A DNA stretch of 64,000 nucleotides from Marthasterias glacialis (taxonomy: Eukaryota; Echinodermata; Asteroidea; Forcipulatida; Asteriidae), in the NCBI GenBank assembly GCA_911728455.2, contig OU452234.1, forward strand, positions 8,653,531-8,717,530, written 5' to 3'. A model generated the notes under the pieces. It did not search any database, was not told where the DNA came from, and saw nothing but the letters and a program-made list of their open reading frames with translations. Shown piece by piece: positions 39,460 to 51,500 of the stretch; position 1 is the stretch's first letter; the number at the start of each line of letters is the position of its first letter. The position numbers were made by a program, and so were the translations under genes.

Positions 39460-41669
39460 ACAATGTTCTTTATCCCCGATGCAAAAAAATAAAATAGAAA
39501 TAACATCTATTATAATGTAGATGTTGGGAGCAATCAGTTGATCTGCCCGATCCATCAATCATGATGCTTTATCTGTAAATCCCACTCACCAGTCAAACAC
39601 TTGTTCTTTACAATTCACAACTCGGGAAAGTTTTTTTTGTTTTTAAGTTAAGCGTTTTTTTTTTTTTTAAGGTAAGTAAAGTCCGCAATATTCTTCAGAA
39701 TCGACTGATCGCACAGATTAACCAATCCCGCCCAACATATACATGTATATACATGTACCTCAATGATTTAATATTATGTTTATCTTGATGTACATGTATA
39801 TATATTGACCAGAGTGCTGACATGCTTCGCATGTTGAGATTTACAGGGATCATGTTCTTTAATGAATTACATGTATCTGGATTTTTTTCATGGGAGGCAC
39901 CTGGGGGAGGGGGTGGTCATAGCTCTATGAATGAAGCGTGCATGTTGGTCATTGGTAGTCACATGATTTAACACTACACAAATTTTCCTAGAAATAAGTG
40001 GCATGGGATGGCAGTGAGGTCATGACCTCCAGGTTTTTATGCTAATTATCATGTCCTGATAGGCGTTCCAATTCTCAGGAATAGTGTCCTTGTTAAATAA
40101 TTTATAAAGTTGTGTCCGAAATGATTTACATTCCCAGGCATGTTTGTAATGACGTGTTTTGTAGACACTGGGGCCATTGATATTTTAATTATTATGGATT
40201 TTGATTGTGTACTTTATAGACTGCACACCATAAGCAAAAAGAAGATGGCGCATGTAACCTTTGTTCACGAAAAGAGTGACCTTGTACATTCCAGGGCCTT
40301 TCTGGGAGGCAGGATACTACACTGGTCAGATGAGAAATTTTAGTTTGTCATAATTTCCACATAAATTGTACAGTGCAGTCATAAAATTTCGGAATTAATG
40401 TTTCCTTCCACTGAGCTGTGTACAAATTGTGCCTGCAGGAAGTCCAGACTCTGTGGCTCTTTTGTAAATGTGATGTCACAGGTCACATGGTCTATTAGCC
40501 ATAAGGGTGTCTGGGCGCCCTTGGGAGACCCAATTTTAAATTTAAGCCGTTTGTTAAATTGGTCTTGTACAATTACTTATTTGGTAAAATGGATGTACTC
40601 AATTTTGAACCCCCTCAGAATACATAGTTGCTGTATCACGTTGTATTGGGTAACCTCCAGAATAGCAAATTCTGATTACCCTTGTTGCATTTGCAAAGTT
40701 TAAAATTTTGTGGGTGTTTCCTCTCTGTTGTACAAATCCATGTATGCAAAAGGTTGTTGCATTAGCCCAAACATTTAACGTCACACTTTGAGGCTTGTGA
40801 ATAACGCCAGACCCCAGCCTTTAATCCTGACAGAATTTATTAATGGCCTCACCCTGACCCCAGCAAAGTCTTTTTCAAAGGCTAACTGACAACACAACAC
40901 ACACATACATACATGTATTCTGGAGTAACAAAAGCAGTCAAGTGGAAAGAAGTGAAAAGAGGGAGAGGCAGAAAGCAGTCAGAAGATGCAAGGAATGAAC
41001 AATGAAGAGGGGGACAAAGGTTTTTTTTTATGGGGGGAGAGAGTCTGGTTTAACCACAACAGGTTGAAAACACAAAAGACAAAATCAAAGGTGGAAAAAT
41101 CTACCTTTGACCTCGCATGCCTAAGTACTGTGTGTTTCACACACGCTACACTGAACACTCATGTTATATCAATATAAATCTGGTAGTTGCATTGCGGATA
41201 AAAAAGGGCACCAACCTATTCTGTCATATGCAAGGGGGTACGATTGTGAGCAGGCAAATCATTGCACCAGACCTACAAATTTAACTTGCAAATGGCTCAT
41301 ATGGAGACCCTACTTTTATCTTCCACTTAAATTTTACAGTATTGTAGATGAGTGAGTTGAATGCCAAACTAAAAAAAGGAAAGCCAATTTGGACACTCTA
41401 CTATTTCCAAATTATGGCTAGAACCCTGCAGGTGGTCCAAAAAACATTTGTCCATTTTTTTTAAAACAATTGATTGAACACCAGCGATATGATTGAAAAG
41501 TATGTCCAAATTATTGATGTTTTATTTATCCAGCTCTTTTTTAATGTAAGAAAGTTGTTTCAGGTTACAAGTTTCCTTGCACTTCCAAACAAAAGTTCTC
41601 AAGGTTACTTTTGAGTCTTCCTCCTCGGTTTCATAACAAGAAATCTGATTTATTTGCTTTTAAGCTTGT

Positions 41670-41675
41670 TTTATT
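41670..41675 (-). terminator. Candidate CCDC25 poly(A) signal
   Basis: TTTATT on the plus strand (AATAAA on the minus strand) about 490 nt beyond the CCDC25 stop codon. A second copy lies at 41521-41526. Chosen by position only. Confidence 0.3.
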
Positions 41676-42165
41676 CAAACAGAAGGGCTTACAGCAATTA
41701 CATAACTTAATGTGTACATCATGGAAGAAAGGTTAAATAAGAACATACACCATCGTGTTGAGTTTCCTTTAACTAACGGAAAGAAAAGTGTACTTGGTTA
41801 TGCAGTTTATGGGTTATGTCTATAATAATTACAGTTTTCCAACATCCGTTAGAGACTGACATTCCAGGGAAACAAATTTCTTTGACGATTCCAGTGCACA
41901 TTCCAAACCAAAGCCTGATGTCATAAAAAGAGCTCCAGGTGGCTATCTAAACCAAGATCAGCTTCCAAATCTTTGCGAGCCAAAGGTCTCTTCATGTAGA
42001 TAAATATGATATCTTTCTTGCAACACAAACAAGTAACAAATATGTTTTTAAGGTATTCAAACAGTCTGAGCATCTTGTGAAAAGCTTCTTGAGTTACATC
42101 AATTCATCTTGCCACTAAATGAATTCAGTCTTTCTTTGGGTTCTTTTCAGATGGGATTACAACGT

Positions 42166-45100
42166 CTACATGAAGTCGTCTGACGCATCGGAATCCATAT
42201 CAGTGTTGGATTTCATGTTTTCTGATGTCATCAATGATGAATAACTCCTGAAAAGAATTTGTTTTAATGTTTTATTTTTTAGTGGAAGCCACAAGAGATA
42301 CACACCAAAATTAACATGAAAGCTTACTTGGTACAGGTTGTTACTGTAGTAATAATAATAGTGCACATTTATAATGCGCCATGTCTGTCATAAATGACAC
42401 TCCTGGCACAGAATTATCAAATCTGGTGGAGATTGTTACAAATGATTTTATGAGACGAAGCAACCACAATACAACACCTTGAAAGGGATACAAGGTGAGG
42501 TGGCGCATACTGCTGCCAGACCATGCCAGAAACACAGGGGCAAACCCCTTCTCTTTATGATAAGTGCACTGGGTTCTTTTACGTGCATTATTACACAATA
42601 CACGGGACCAACGGCTTTACGTCCCATCCGAAGGACAAAGCAATAATGGTTAAGTGTCTTGCTTAAGGACAAAAGTGTCACCACCGGGACTCAAACCCAC
42701 ACTCTGCTGATCAGAAACACCAGAGCTTGAGTCCGGTGCTCTTAAGCGCTTGGCCACGACACGCCACAAGAACCTATTACCCTGATACATATTCCCATGT
42801 GAAATGCTGTAACTAATGGCTAACACGTACAAAACCATCATAACATTTTTTCTCAAAACCTGTCTGGTTCCCTGTCTGCAAAATTCATTGTGATTATAAT
42901 AGATTTTATACCAAAAAGGTCTCGTACTGTATTTCCTTCCAGCCTCTATTTGATTATATATACCACACACACAGATCCCTGTAATCTGATTGGGGACCAC
43001 GCGTCCCGTGTCATCCTTTATTTTGCCACACGTATACTGCCGCAAAGCTCCAAAATTTAACATTGTGTCCAATATGGACAATTATTGGATGCTCCACACA
43101 CAGATCCTGATGGGTGAACATGTCCCGTGTCATCCTTTATTTTGCCATAAATACAGACGTGAAGCTCAACAATTTAACATTGGAGTCCAATATGGATAAT
43201 TATGGGATGCTTCGCAGCATTGTTTCCAAAATAATTGTTCCCTGCCCGTTTGTCTAAACGAAGCAAGGTGGGTCACAGCAGACAAGGTATGTGTCTACAT
43301 AGAGTCGTCCATGCTATTTAGAAGGGCTTTTTAGAATGTTGAGAACAAAATTTCAAATGTCATGGATCTATGTGTGAGTTACATAAAACAAACATTGAAT
43401 GCATTCCCTTCATGTACTGTTGCACAATATAATTACTCAGTGAAATCTGACTATTCTATTTCACTCGGCTTCGCCACGTGATATAGAATAGTCCAGATTT
43501 TAACTCTGAATTATATTCTGAGACAATGCACTCATATGCATCCAATAAATAATTGTATATGCATCCAATAATTAATTGTATAATATTGAATGGAAGAACA
43601 CTAATTATTGCACTGACAAAGATGTTTCTGCAATTTAGACATTCAAACTTCCTCCTATGTCACTCACCTTTCCTCAGCTTCCTTTCGCCGCCTCTGGGCT
43701 TCTTCCTTTTCCATCTCTTTCTTTTCTCTTGCAACTTTCTTGGCTGCTTCTCGCTCTGCCCTGTCCCTCTCTTCCCGCTCTGCCTGTAAGTCTGGCATCC
43801 GTTCTTCTTTCGTCTTGTTCAGTCTATTTACTATCTCATTGATTCTCTTGTCAACTTTGACACTCAGTACCTGGTTATCCAGTTAAATAATACAGAGAAG
43901 AAAAGTTTACAGAAATATAATTCCCTTGTAAATTGATAACTCTGACTTCAAAGGGCTGTTTAAGCACACACACAGATGCAACTTTCCAATCAAAATTCGA
44001 AATCCAACTTTTTAAGTTTTTACTCCCATTTCCGATTTTTTCCCGACCCCCAAAGATCTGGGGTTTTTTTTACGGAACATCGAGGTCAAAAGTCAATATT
44101 GTATACACTATACAATGCATATGACTAGGTCACTGCTCAATGTAGGTTAGCAAATAAAAACGTGTAATAAAATATTTCTACTTAGCGATGATGAAATTGG
44201 ACAAATTTTGCAAATCGTTTTTTGTACAAGCTATTAACTATACTCCACAAAGTACATAGCACTGGCATGGTGCCAGACACCCGTAGTTCGAAAACACTTT
44301 GACAATTCTGTACGGTTAAAGAAGTCATATTTACTTGGGTATTAAAAAAAAAAAGAAAAAAAAAAGAGTAAGCTGTCTCCAAAAACAGCAGTTTGAGTAA
44401 TATTTAATCTTCAACCGTGGTTTTCGCCAAACACTTACCTTTGGCTGTGGAGCACCATACATGTGGTTTGTGGTTTGACTGACCATATATTAACATACTA
44501 ACACATCATATCTGTACTAATAACAACCTATTCATGTTCTATTAACCTTTTTTAATTAGAGGAGAAGTCGGGGTACCAGATGAGATCAATGGCTCTACCT
44601 ACCTCCTTGTGTTTGTGGAATCCCACTTGGCCGACGTCCATGTCGGCTGTTTTCTTGAGGTTGCTCCATGGTGTGTATACAACATTGATGTTATTTGTTT
44701 TATTACCTGCACACAAAACAAAATAATTTGATGGTGGCTTTGTTGAAGAAAACAAAATTTAAAGGCACCTTCACTTTTGGGAATAATATAATTTTAAAAT
44801 GTCAAAAATTTAAGAAACAAAGGTCAATTTTATAAATTGAACTACCGGTAATTGAATTAATAGTTCACTGTTTAATAACAAATTATGAAAATGAAATAAG
44901 CTCTGACACATACACTTTTGTTTCTGCCTATGCTTTACACAGTAACTGAGTACATTCTGGCTTGGAACATCCAGTAAAGACACAGTTAACAGAGTAGACA
45001 ATTGAGGAATAAAGTTTGAAAGTGTCTTTTTCCAAAGATTTTTTGTTCACTTTTTTTTTATTTATTTACTTTTTACAAAAAGACTTGAGTGTGAACAGAG

Positions 45101-48100
45101 CTACAGTATCTGTCCAGTATGTATATTGTGGCGAAAATCGCCATGTGTAATTAAGTTGTTTAACAGAGATAGACAACTATTTATTTCAATGTTTCATTTT
45201 ATTATTCTTTCCTTGCAGTAATATTTTTGAAGGCTTGTGACACCCAGCTGTGCGCTGTTCCGACTCTGTGGCAGTGCCGTGTTGTGCTCTTGAGTAGTCT
45301 TTACTGTACACTGCATGAGGCACACACATGACGCAGACTCAGAGTACGGACACGCGCCGGCTGAAGTGGAGCAAGCTACCGTAGAAAGGTGTTTGTGATT
45401 GGTCAATCATTTAGTGCATTTTGATCACTGCGTATGTAACAGAAGTGCGTGTTGCGCATACGCATTCCTGGCGGCTATAAATTCATCTCAAACTTATTTT
45501 TCGGGGACTTCTCTTTGAGCTGTCCTCACCGCAAGACCAAAGACACAAAGACCATTCTACTCAAGACGTAATACTTAGGGTTGAAGCCCATGCTACCAAT
45601 ACAATTTAGGGCCCATAATAAATAATACTCGTACACCATCAGTTTCAACAATAGTAAAATAACAAATGAATGTTGTATGAATAAGGAGTTGGAGATAATC
45701 AATTATTACAGATCATTGGTTGAGAGTAACACTCTATTTTCAACATGTCTAATTATGTCGAGTAGATAAGGTTTTCCCCAAAAACATTTCTCCTTGGAGT
45801 TTCATCGGATGATACTGGCTCCTCCCCCTTAGGTACAGACAAAGGTGGGGTCGGAATCGTTACAATATTTTGCATAATTTCCAAGGTACATGTCTGTAAT
45901 TATCTTAGGTGCATATTTTTAGTCAGAGTACAATGCAGGTGTCTTCTGGACACCATGTTAAGAATTTTCAAATCCTACCTTAACTTTCAACCACATGTAA
46001 AAAGCATTGTATTAAAGTGAGTCATTTTTAAGCAGAGGGGCTTTTTCCAAACCTCAGCTTAGGCTCCGCACTCCAGGCTCCGTTTGACGGTGGAAACACC
46101 ATGCAAAATGTACACTACTCCAAAATTGATGACGGAAGCCAAGCTGGAGCCAAAGACCAAGCTGGAGCTGGAGCCAGAGCCAGAGACCAAGCCGGAGCCA
46201 GAGCCCACCTGGACTCAGAGCCCAAGCCGGAGCAAGAGCCCGAGCCGAAGCTAGAGCCCAAGCCCAAGCCAAAGCCCAAGCCGGACTCAGAGCCCAAGCT
46301 GGAGCAAGAGCCCAAGCCAGACTCAGAGCCCGAGCCGGAGCGAGAGCCGGAGCCGAAGCTAGAGCCCAAGCCGGACTCACAGCCCAAGCCGGACTCTGAG
46401 ACCAAGCCGGACTCAGAGACCAAGCCCGACTCACAGCCCAAGCCGGACTCAGAGACCAAGCCGGAGCCAGAGCCCAAGCCGGACTCAGAGACCAAGCCGG
46501 AGCCAGAGCCCAAGCCAGACTCAGAGACCAAGCTGGAGTCAGAGCCCAAGCCGGACTCAGAGCCCAAGCCGGAGTATGAGCCCAAGCAGGAGCAAGGGCC
46601 CAAGCCGGACTCAGAGCCCAAGCCGGACTCAGAGCCCAAGCCGGAGTAAGAGCCCAAGCAGGAGCAAGAGCCCAAGCTGGACTCAGAGCCCAAGCCCGAG
46701 CCAGAGCCCAAGCCGGACTCAGAGACCAAGCCAGAGCCAGAGCCCAAGCCGGACCCAGAACCCAAGCCGGAGCCAGCACCCAAGCAGGAGCCAGAGCCCA
46801 AGCCAGAGCCAGAGCCCAAGCCAGACTCAGAGCCCAAGCCAGCACCCAAGCAGGAGCCAGAGCCCAAGCCAGACTCAGAGCCCAAGCCAGCACCCAAGCA
46901 GGAGCCCACAAGCATACAAATCTTTTCAGATAAAAACATAAATTCAAAAATAGAGAAACATCTTACTGACCCGTTATGCTATTGGCCTTTACCAGCTGTG
47001 CACAATCCTCTAAGACAGTAGCTGGGATTGTGCGGATGTTTTCACCTTTAGGAAGCCTCAGGTACACGTGAGCTGAAGAATGCTTATCAACATGAAACCT
47101 TAAGAGAATTATGGATCCGGTTAAAAAGGAAAAACCTTGTTGGCTCAGGGATGTTTGGACAAATGGTTTTAATTCAGGGAAAATATAGGATGGGTAAAGC
47201 TGATAGTGCAGTGTTCTAACTTTGTGTGATTCAACATATACATGATATACATGAAAAATATCGAAAAACCGTTCACACTTTTCACCAGACGTTAACTCAT
47301 TATCTTTAATTTTGATTAGTTACAACTGAAATTAAAATTGGGGTCCTCAAATTCTATTTTCTGGACTTTCACAGTATTTCAGACAGAACTATTTCTATGG
47401 AAGTTTGGTACTGGTATGAACTTCATAATCAGTAAGCTTTCAGACTGATAACTAATAAAACAAATTTGGATGAATACCAATCCTGTATTCGACCTTTAAA
47501 TCTCAACACTGTCCCTGCTTGTGATTGAGGCTATAATTTATTAGGGTGCATGGACAATTTTGAACTCGGCATATGGTGGGTTCAAAGGTTATGATGCCCC
47601 AAATTACTTTGGGAAAGTCGTTAGACTGTGCCTCTGCTGTTGCATCATGCTGGGTTTTGAATGGTAGGGTTCAGTAGATACATGTTTCTATTTCTGACCA
47701 ATTTGTGGCATTTATAAACCCAAACTTTGAGTGCAATTCCGCAGCTGGGGCTTGTCCCAACTTGAACACATTTATATTTAGTATAACACAGCTAAACTAA
47801 AGACTATCAAAACTAGAGTTAGGCCTGGCCAACTATAGTTGGGACCATCATCCAGTTGGGATATATACTTACCATATGTCTTCAGGAAATCCATACTTTA
47901 ACAATTCTTCATCTGTGTTGAAAAAAATGTGACCAAAACTTTTTAAACAACCCAATTGTTTTTGTTGACAGGTACTATGTTTTACAAGAATCAGCCTTGT
48001 TAATGTTTTTGTCTGGTAAAGGGTGTTAGTTAGAATAGCCCTGGCAGCCTTGCCTCTAACCTCCACTAAAGTTATAATCCAGCAGCGGTCTTCACAAAAC

Positions 48101-49899
48101 TTTACGTAACTGCGTAAGTTAACTTGCGCAAGATTTATTATGTGAGTTATGCAAAACTTCTGCAATAAATTTTGTACAAGTGGATTTTTGTGAAATCGGC
48201 GGCAGGCCTTAAAACTTACTTTCAAATTTGTCAAGTCCAACATAGATGACATAACCTGAAAAATAAAATAAACATGAATATTTATTGTTATTACATTTGT
48301 ATGAGCAAATGTTTAAGAGCTATGACTTGAGTATACAAAAACAAGCTCTTCTCAGAGCCACCTCTACTCAAAAGAGATCGTTTACCACACAGTGTCACCA
48401 CAAGTGTCTTTAGTAACAATAATAACCAGCTCTTATATAGCGCACCAAAGTATGATCATTACGCTTCAAACATTATCACCCCTGGTCACTGGGCCAATTA
48501 TGCCATTCCTTAATACCATCTCAGCTCCCTGGGGAGTATACCGCATGTTCTGCCCAGTATATCACACCAAGCTAATTCATTCACAGAAAACAACTCTGCC
48601 CTCACAGGTACCCATTTACCCCTGGGTGAAGAGAAGCAATTATTGTTAAGTGTCTTGTATTATTTCACATTAGCCTCTGTGACTATTTATTCAATTGTAA
48701 AAATACATTTCCTGAGTTATTTATTTTATTATAACTTACTATACTAGCCTATGTTAATTTCTGATCTTAATTTATGTGAATGTCTTAACATCATGCACTG
48801 AAAATTAGTTTCACCATGAAAAGTTGCACAATGCTGTGATGACTGAGTTGTGCAATGGTTGTGTGAAGAGTAGTTTAATAGAGGGAACAATCAACAATCA
48901 ATCAAGATATTTTTCAACAAGATTTGTCCTTGCACTGTTTACTACACCAGAAACTTTCTTACAATACAAGACCAGAATCAAAATCCAATGGTTTGTTTAT
49001 TAGGTAGGACTAGGAGTGAAATCGTACAAGTGGCAAGTTCAAATTTAGAACATAAAGTTCGTGTCAAACCAGCTTGTTGTGCAATTTTAGAATTTTACGA
49101 GGGCAGACTAGATGTTTATCTTCCAAAATGGCTGAACACGCAAACTTTAAAATTCACACAGCCTTAGTCTGCAAATTTTAAAATTTGGGCACCCCTTAGC
49201 GCAAATCTTAAAATTTGCGCGCGTTAGTGCGCAAATTTTAAAATTTATGCGCCTTTCAAAGTTTGTGCCCAACAGGCGCAATCGTTTCATCTGCACAATT
49301 GGTCAATTGCTGCACGATCAGTCGATCATGGCATTGATGCTTTATCGGTACAGAGTAGTTAGTGTACGTGTATACAAAGTAAGTACTGTTTTTCTGTAGT
49401 GCTACATGTACGTTAGTTTACTGTTGATAACTGTTGTCATGGTCACCATTTGTTAACAACCACCACTTTAGACCCAGTAACCGGGCGCTGTACTCCTTTT
49501 TTGAGATTTTGACATTATCTGTCAAAGTGTCATACTATATTACACTAACTACGACAGATAATGTCAAAATCTCAAAAAAGGAGTACAGCGCCCCAGTTAC
49601 TGGGTCTAACCACCAGTTAGCCAGTACTGGCAGAAGTATCAAAATGCCTTTATGAATGGCAAACAGTATGGAAGACCTGACTAGACTTGAGTAAAAAGAA
49701 TAGAAAAGCAAAACAATGGGTCAATAATTTACATGGATGGATGGACTAATTTAAATGCCAATATGGAAACAAAAAGTAGTCATAACGTAGCGCAGACAAT
49801 GTATCATAATGTCAAATGATAATCAAAAGAATCAGAATGACATTCTCCACTGGTTTCTCTTTAGACAAAGTTACCTTCACTTTTGAAGTAGAACACCAT
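42166..49899 (-). CDS. CCDC25: CCDC25, NFACT-R (DUF814) domain protein, 7 coding exons, 205 aa
   Basis: Coding exons in transcript order: 49899-49875, 48255-48220, 47912-47873, 47098-46971, 44706-44603, 43870-43668, 42247-42166; the phases join to 618 nt. The product (205 aa; human 208) begins MVFYF and contains [19 protein letters not shown], then [39 protein letters not shown], a Glu/Arg/Lys-rich coiled coil at about 112-178, and the C-terminus SDASDDFM. All of these are diagnostic of CCDC25. The NFACT-R core is shared with the ribosome-quality-control factor NEMF. Human CCDC25 has been reported as a sensor of extracellular-trap DNA (established for human only). The start ATG has A at -3 and G at +4. 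Exons 1-3 are only 25, 36 and 40 nt. Head-to-head with BLCAP. Confidence 0.95.
42346..42763 (-). mobile_element. tRNA-Leu-headed SINE, CCDC25 intron 6
   Basis: In reverse complement the head is GTCGTGGCCAAGCGCTTAAG with GGGTTTGAGTCCCGG as B box, and the body is the same as at 10443-10860. It begins about 100 bp from exon 7. Confidence 0.85.
42963..43212. repeat. About 125-bp tandem duplication
   Basis: Two diverged units, each with CACACACAGATCC, GTCCCGTGTCATCCTTTATT and AATTTAACATTG, followed by TCCAATATGGA. CCDC25 intron 6. Confidence 0.8.
43426..43517. mobile_element. Imperfect hairpin MITE
   Basis: About 36-nt arms (TGACTATTCTATTTCAC and its imperfect inverse) around CTCGGCTTCGCCAC. The turn resembles that of the 29.9-kb palindrome. 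CCDC25 intron 6. Confidence 0.65.
45465..45630 (+). promoter_or_regulatory. Promoter-like TATA segment followed by AATAAA, CCDC25 intron 4
   Basis: CGGCTATAAATTCATCTC is a good TATA context followed about 155 nt later by CATAATAAATAAT. It stands opposite to CCDC25. This pairing can occur in a solo LTR of an old retroelement, but I could not confirm terminal dinucleotides or a target-site duplication. Class undetermined. Confidence 0.25.
46130..46910. repeat. GC-rich 18-bp minisatellite, about 780 bp
   Basis: Units of GAGCCCAAGCCGGACTCA and 6/12-bp variants. Because the variants are multiples of 6, several frames on both strands stay open (plus EPKPDS repeats; minus ALSPAW and GLGSES repeats). 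It lies 60 bp inside CCDC25 intron 4, just past the exon 4 donor. No start context, domain or splice support for a protein. Confidence 0.95.
48418..48655 (-). mobile_element. SINE 3' portion, CCDC25 intron 1
   Basis: The inverse of CTTCACCCAGGGGTAAATGG, CTCCCCAGGGAGCTGAGATG and the ATTATT-type tail matches the body of the 6150-6467 SINE. The tRNA head is missing. Confidence 0.75.
49085..49275. repeat. Cluster of GCGCAAATTTTAAAATTTGCGC-type palindromes
   Basis: Four to five imperfect copies of GCAAATTTTAAAATTTG alternate in a short stretch of CCDC25 intron 1, so each unit is self-complementary and units pair with one another. Confidence 0.7.
49471..49606. mobile_element. Palindromic MITE with TA target duplication
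   Basis: Arms of about 53 nt (GACCCAGTAACCGGGCGCTG onward) are nearly identical in inverse. The element is flanked on both sides by TA, as in Tc1/mariner-type MITEs. CCDC25 intron 1. Confidence 0.85.
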
Positions 49900-50486
49900 T
49901 TCGGCGGCTCTCTTTTAAATACACACAACTCGGCTCTCGGCATGCAGAGCTATGAGCAGGGCAGGGTCAATCAGGTCCAGGATGTCAGGGTCAGGTAGGT
50001 GTCGAGGGTGATTCACATGTGTATTTTCCCTATTTCATGTCTCCTACAATTGAGGGCGCCCTTTGTCACTTTTTGTTCCCTATGCATGTTCGATCTTCTA
50101 CTTTAGTTCTAAAAAGTGGTTGAATTCAGTGTTAAAACATGATTTTTGAATTTATTCGATCTTAAAAGAAACAACTGTTACATGTTGTTTAATAATAAGA
50201 TTTCGATGCGCTCAATGAAACGATATTTTTACCCCTACAAAAATAAACAAACACTGCTTTTATGGGCCAAGCATGGTTCCTTGACTCCACTCAAAAATTC
50301 CTTACGAGTTGTTGCAGGGTTTTGTAAACAAACCAGAATCTTCCAAATCAGACTAATTGTGACGACGACAGACGGCAGTAGCCAAAGTACAGAACTTTAG
50401 AGTCCGAGTAGACGGGTTAGAAATTGTTGACCAAACATGTGAATTTCTTGTGTAAGCTACACGATTCGTGCCTCCAAGCTGTCATT
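49900..50486. promoter_or_regulatory. Divergent CCDC25/BLCAP spacer
   Basis: 587 bp separate the start codons of the minus-strand CCDC25 and plus-strand BLCAP. The spacer must hold both 5' UTRs and at least the CCDC25 promoter. I see no strong TATA box or long CpG-rich core, and no MITE or SINE has inserted in it. A non-coding first exon of BLCAP, as in vertebrates, could lie here. The regulatory role is inferred from position. Confidence 0.5.
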
Positions 50487-50723
50487 ATGTACTGTCTGCA
50501 ATGGCTGTTGCCGGTGTTGCTTATGCCAATACCCCGGTCAGCTTTGAATATGGGCCTGCTGCACAATTACAGCATGTTCATGATCTTGTATCTAGCGGGA
50601 TTCTTCCTGGAGAGAAAACCATGCACCATTTGCAGCGCCATGTTCTTCGTGGCACTGACTCTCATCTGCTACAATTGTACGGGGAACTGTATTTTTTACT
50701 CCTGTGGAGAAACATGTGACTGA
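50487..50723 (+). CDS. BLCAP: BLCAP, bladder-cancer-associated-protein homologue, 78 aa, single coding exon
   Basis: Small membrane protein linked to growth control and apoptosis in vertebrates; its molecular function is poorly defined. It begins [14 protein letters not shown] and contains [15 protein letters not shown]-like [11 protein letters not shown], and [10 protein letters not shown], which align along the human 87-aa protein. The C-terminal tail is shorter (ends SCGETCD). Two hydrophobic segments (about 3-13 and 49-59) and a Cys-rich end are visible. An in-frame ORF continues upstream to 50424, but homology places the start at 50487. The coding region is one exon, as in vertebrates. 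Codons 2 (TAC) and 5 (CAA) match the positions A-to-I edited in mammals. Overlapping ORFs in other frames are taken to be shadows. Confidence 0.92.
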   Translation: MYCLQWLLPVLLMPIPRSALNMGLLHNYSMFMILYLAGFFLERKPCTICSAMFFVALTLICYNCTGNCIFYSCGETCD

Positions 50724-51404
50724 GTGTTTCATTTTGAAGATGACACGTTTTGGAACTGGGTGGTGTAACCGCTTCCCATTGGCATTTTACATCTCTTAAA
50801 CCACAGTTGACTTTGTTGTGGAAACAAAATGATGAAGTGCAATAACATTTTGCATTCACAAAACCAGACTTGACTATCCCATTGTCATACGTGTATATGA
50901 CATAAATGAGTGTACACTGTGTGACTCTCCTGTCATTTATTCATGCATCATTCTGCAAGAACATGATATCTTGTACGAATCAGAGAATTTATTGCATGAT
51001 TGGGATCGATTTCGATTTTGCATTGACCATGGAGGAAGGAAACGCACCTCCATCCTCCAGAGTTATAAACTCACTGTTTACCTTCGTATCCATGTAGACA
51101 GGTAGATAATGAACCTAACGTGCAGAGTTTACACCACTGACCACAGACTCGCTCCACCCATAGTTAACTTTTGCAGCTGAGTGATGATAAGATGTTCTTC
51201 AAGTCTTCTGAATTTAATTTGGTTGACATTGAACGGCTGAGCAAACTTGGTTCATCAACTTTTGTGTTGGACTACAAGTGAAGTCTCATTATACATTTGT
51301 TGTACTACCAATTGGCGTTATGCTGTATGAGCACACATTCTTCAAGTTTCAGTACTTTTTAAAGTTTGAATGAAAAGGACAAGAATGGGTTACTTGTGAT
51401 TCGT

Positions 51405-51500
51405 CATGTTCGAATTGGCAGCTGTGGCTGATGCTCAGGGTGTTACTAATTTAAAGGGCAGTCGCTGTAGCCGTAACCCTAGCTGCCAATTCGGACACTG
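51405..51500. mobile_element. Short palindromic MITE
   Basis: Arms GTTCGAATTGGCAGCTGTGG and, in reverse complement, GTGTCCGAATTGGCAGCTAG. About 95 bp, 700 bp beyond BLCAP. Confidence 0.7.

Larger units (their letters stand above)
34708..42165. other. FKBP1A/CCDC25 convergent intergenic region and UTRs
   Basis: Contains the 3' UTRs of both genes. Also contains a decayed MITE (35944-36127), two MITEs (38693-39261, 39301-39459) and short TACATGTA-type runs (39735-39800). 36130-38690 and 39460-42165 show no recognisable element or gene. Confidence 0.55.

Noticed and set aside
45465-45630. Solo LTR of an old retroelement
   Set aside because: Only a TATA-like box and AATAAA were seen; terminal sequences and target duplication could not be identified, so kept as promoter-like with low confidence.
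46054-46947. Open frames of up to 297 codons ([18 protein letters not shown] repeats)
   Set aside because: They arise from an 18-bp minisatellite whose variants are multiples of 6, so several frames are open at once. They lie in a CCDC25 intron with no domain.
50468-50719. 83-codon ORF overlapping BLCAP in another frame
   Set aside because: BLCAP in the other frame has clear family identity; this frame has none and is explained as a shadow.
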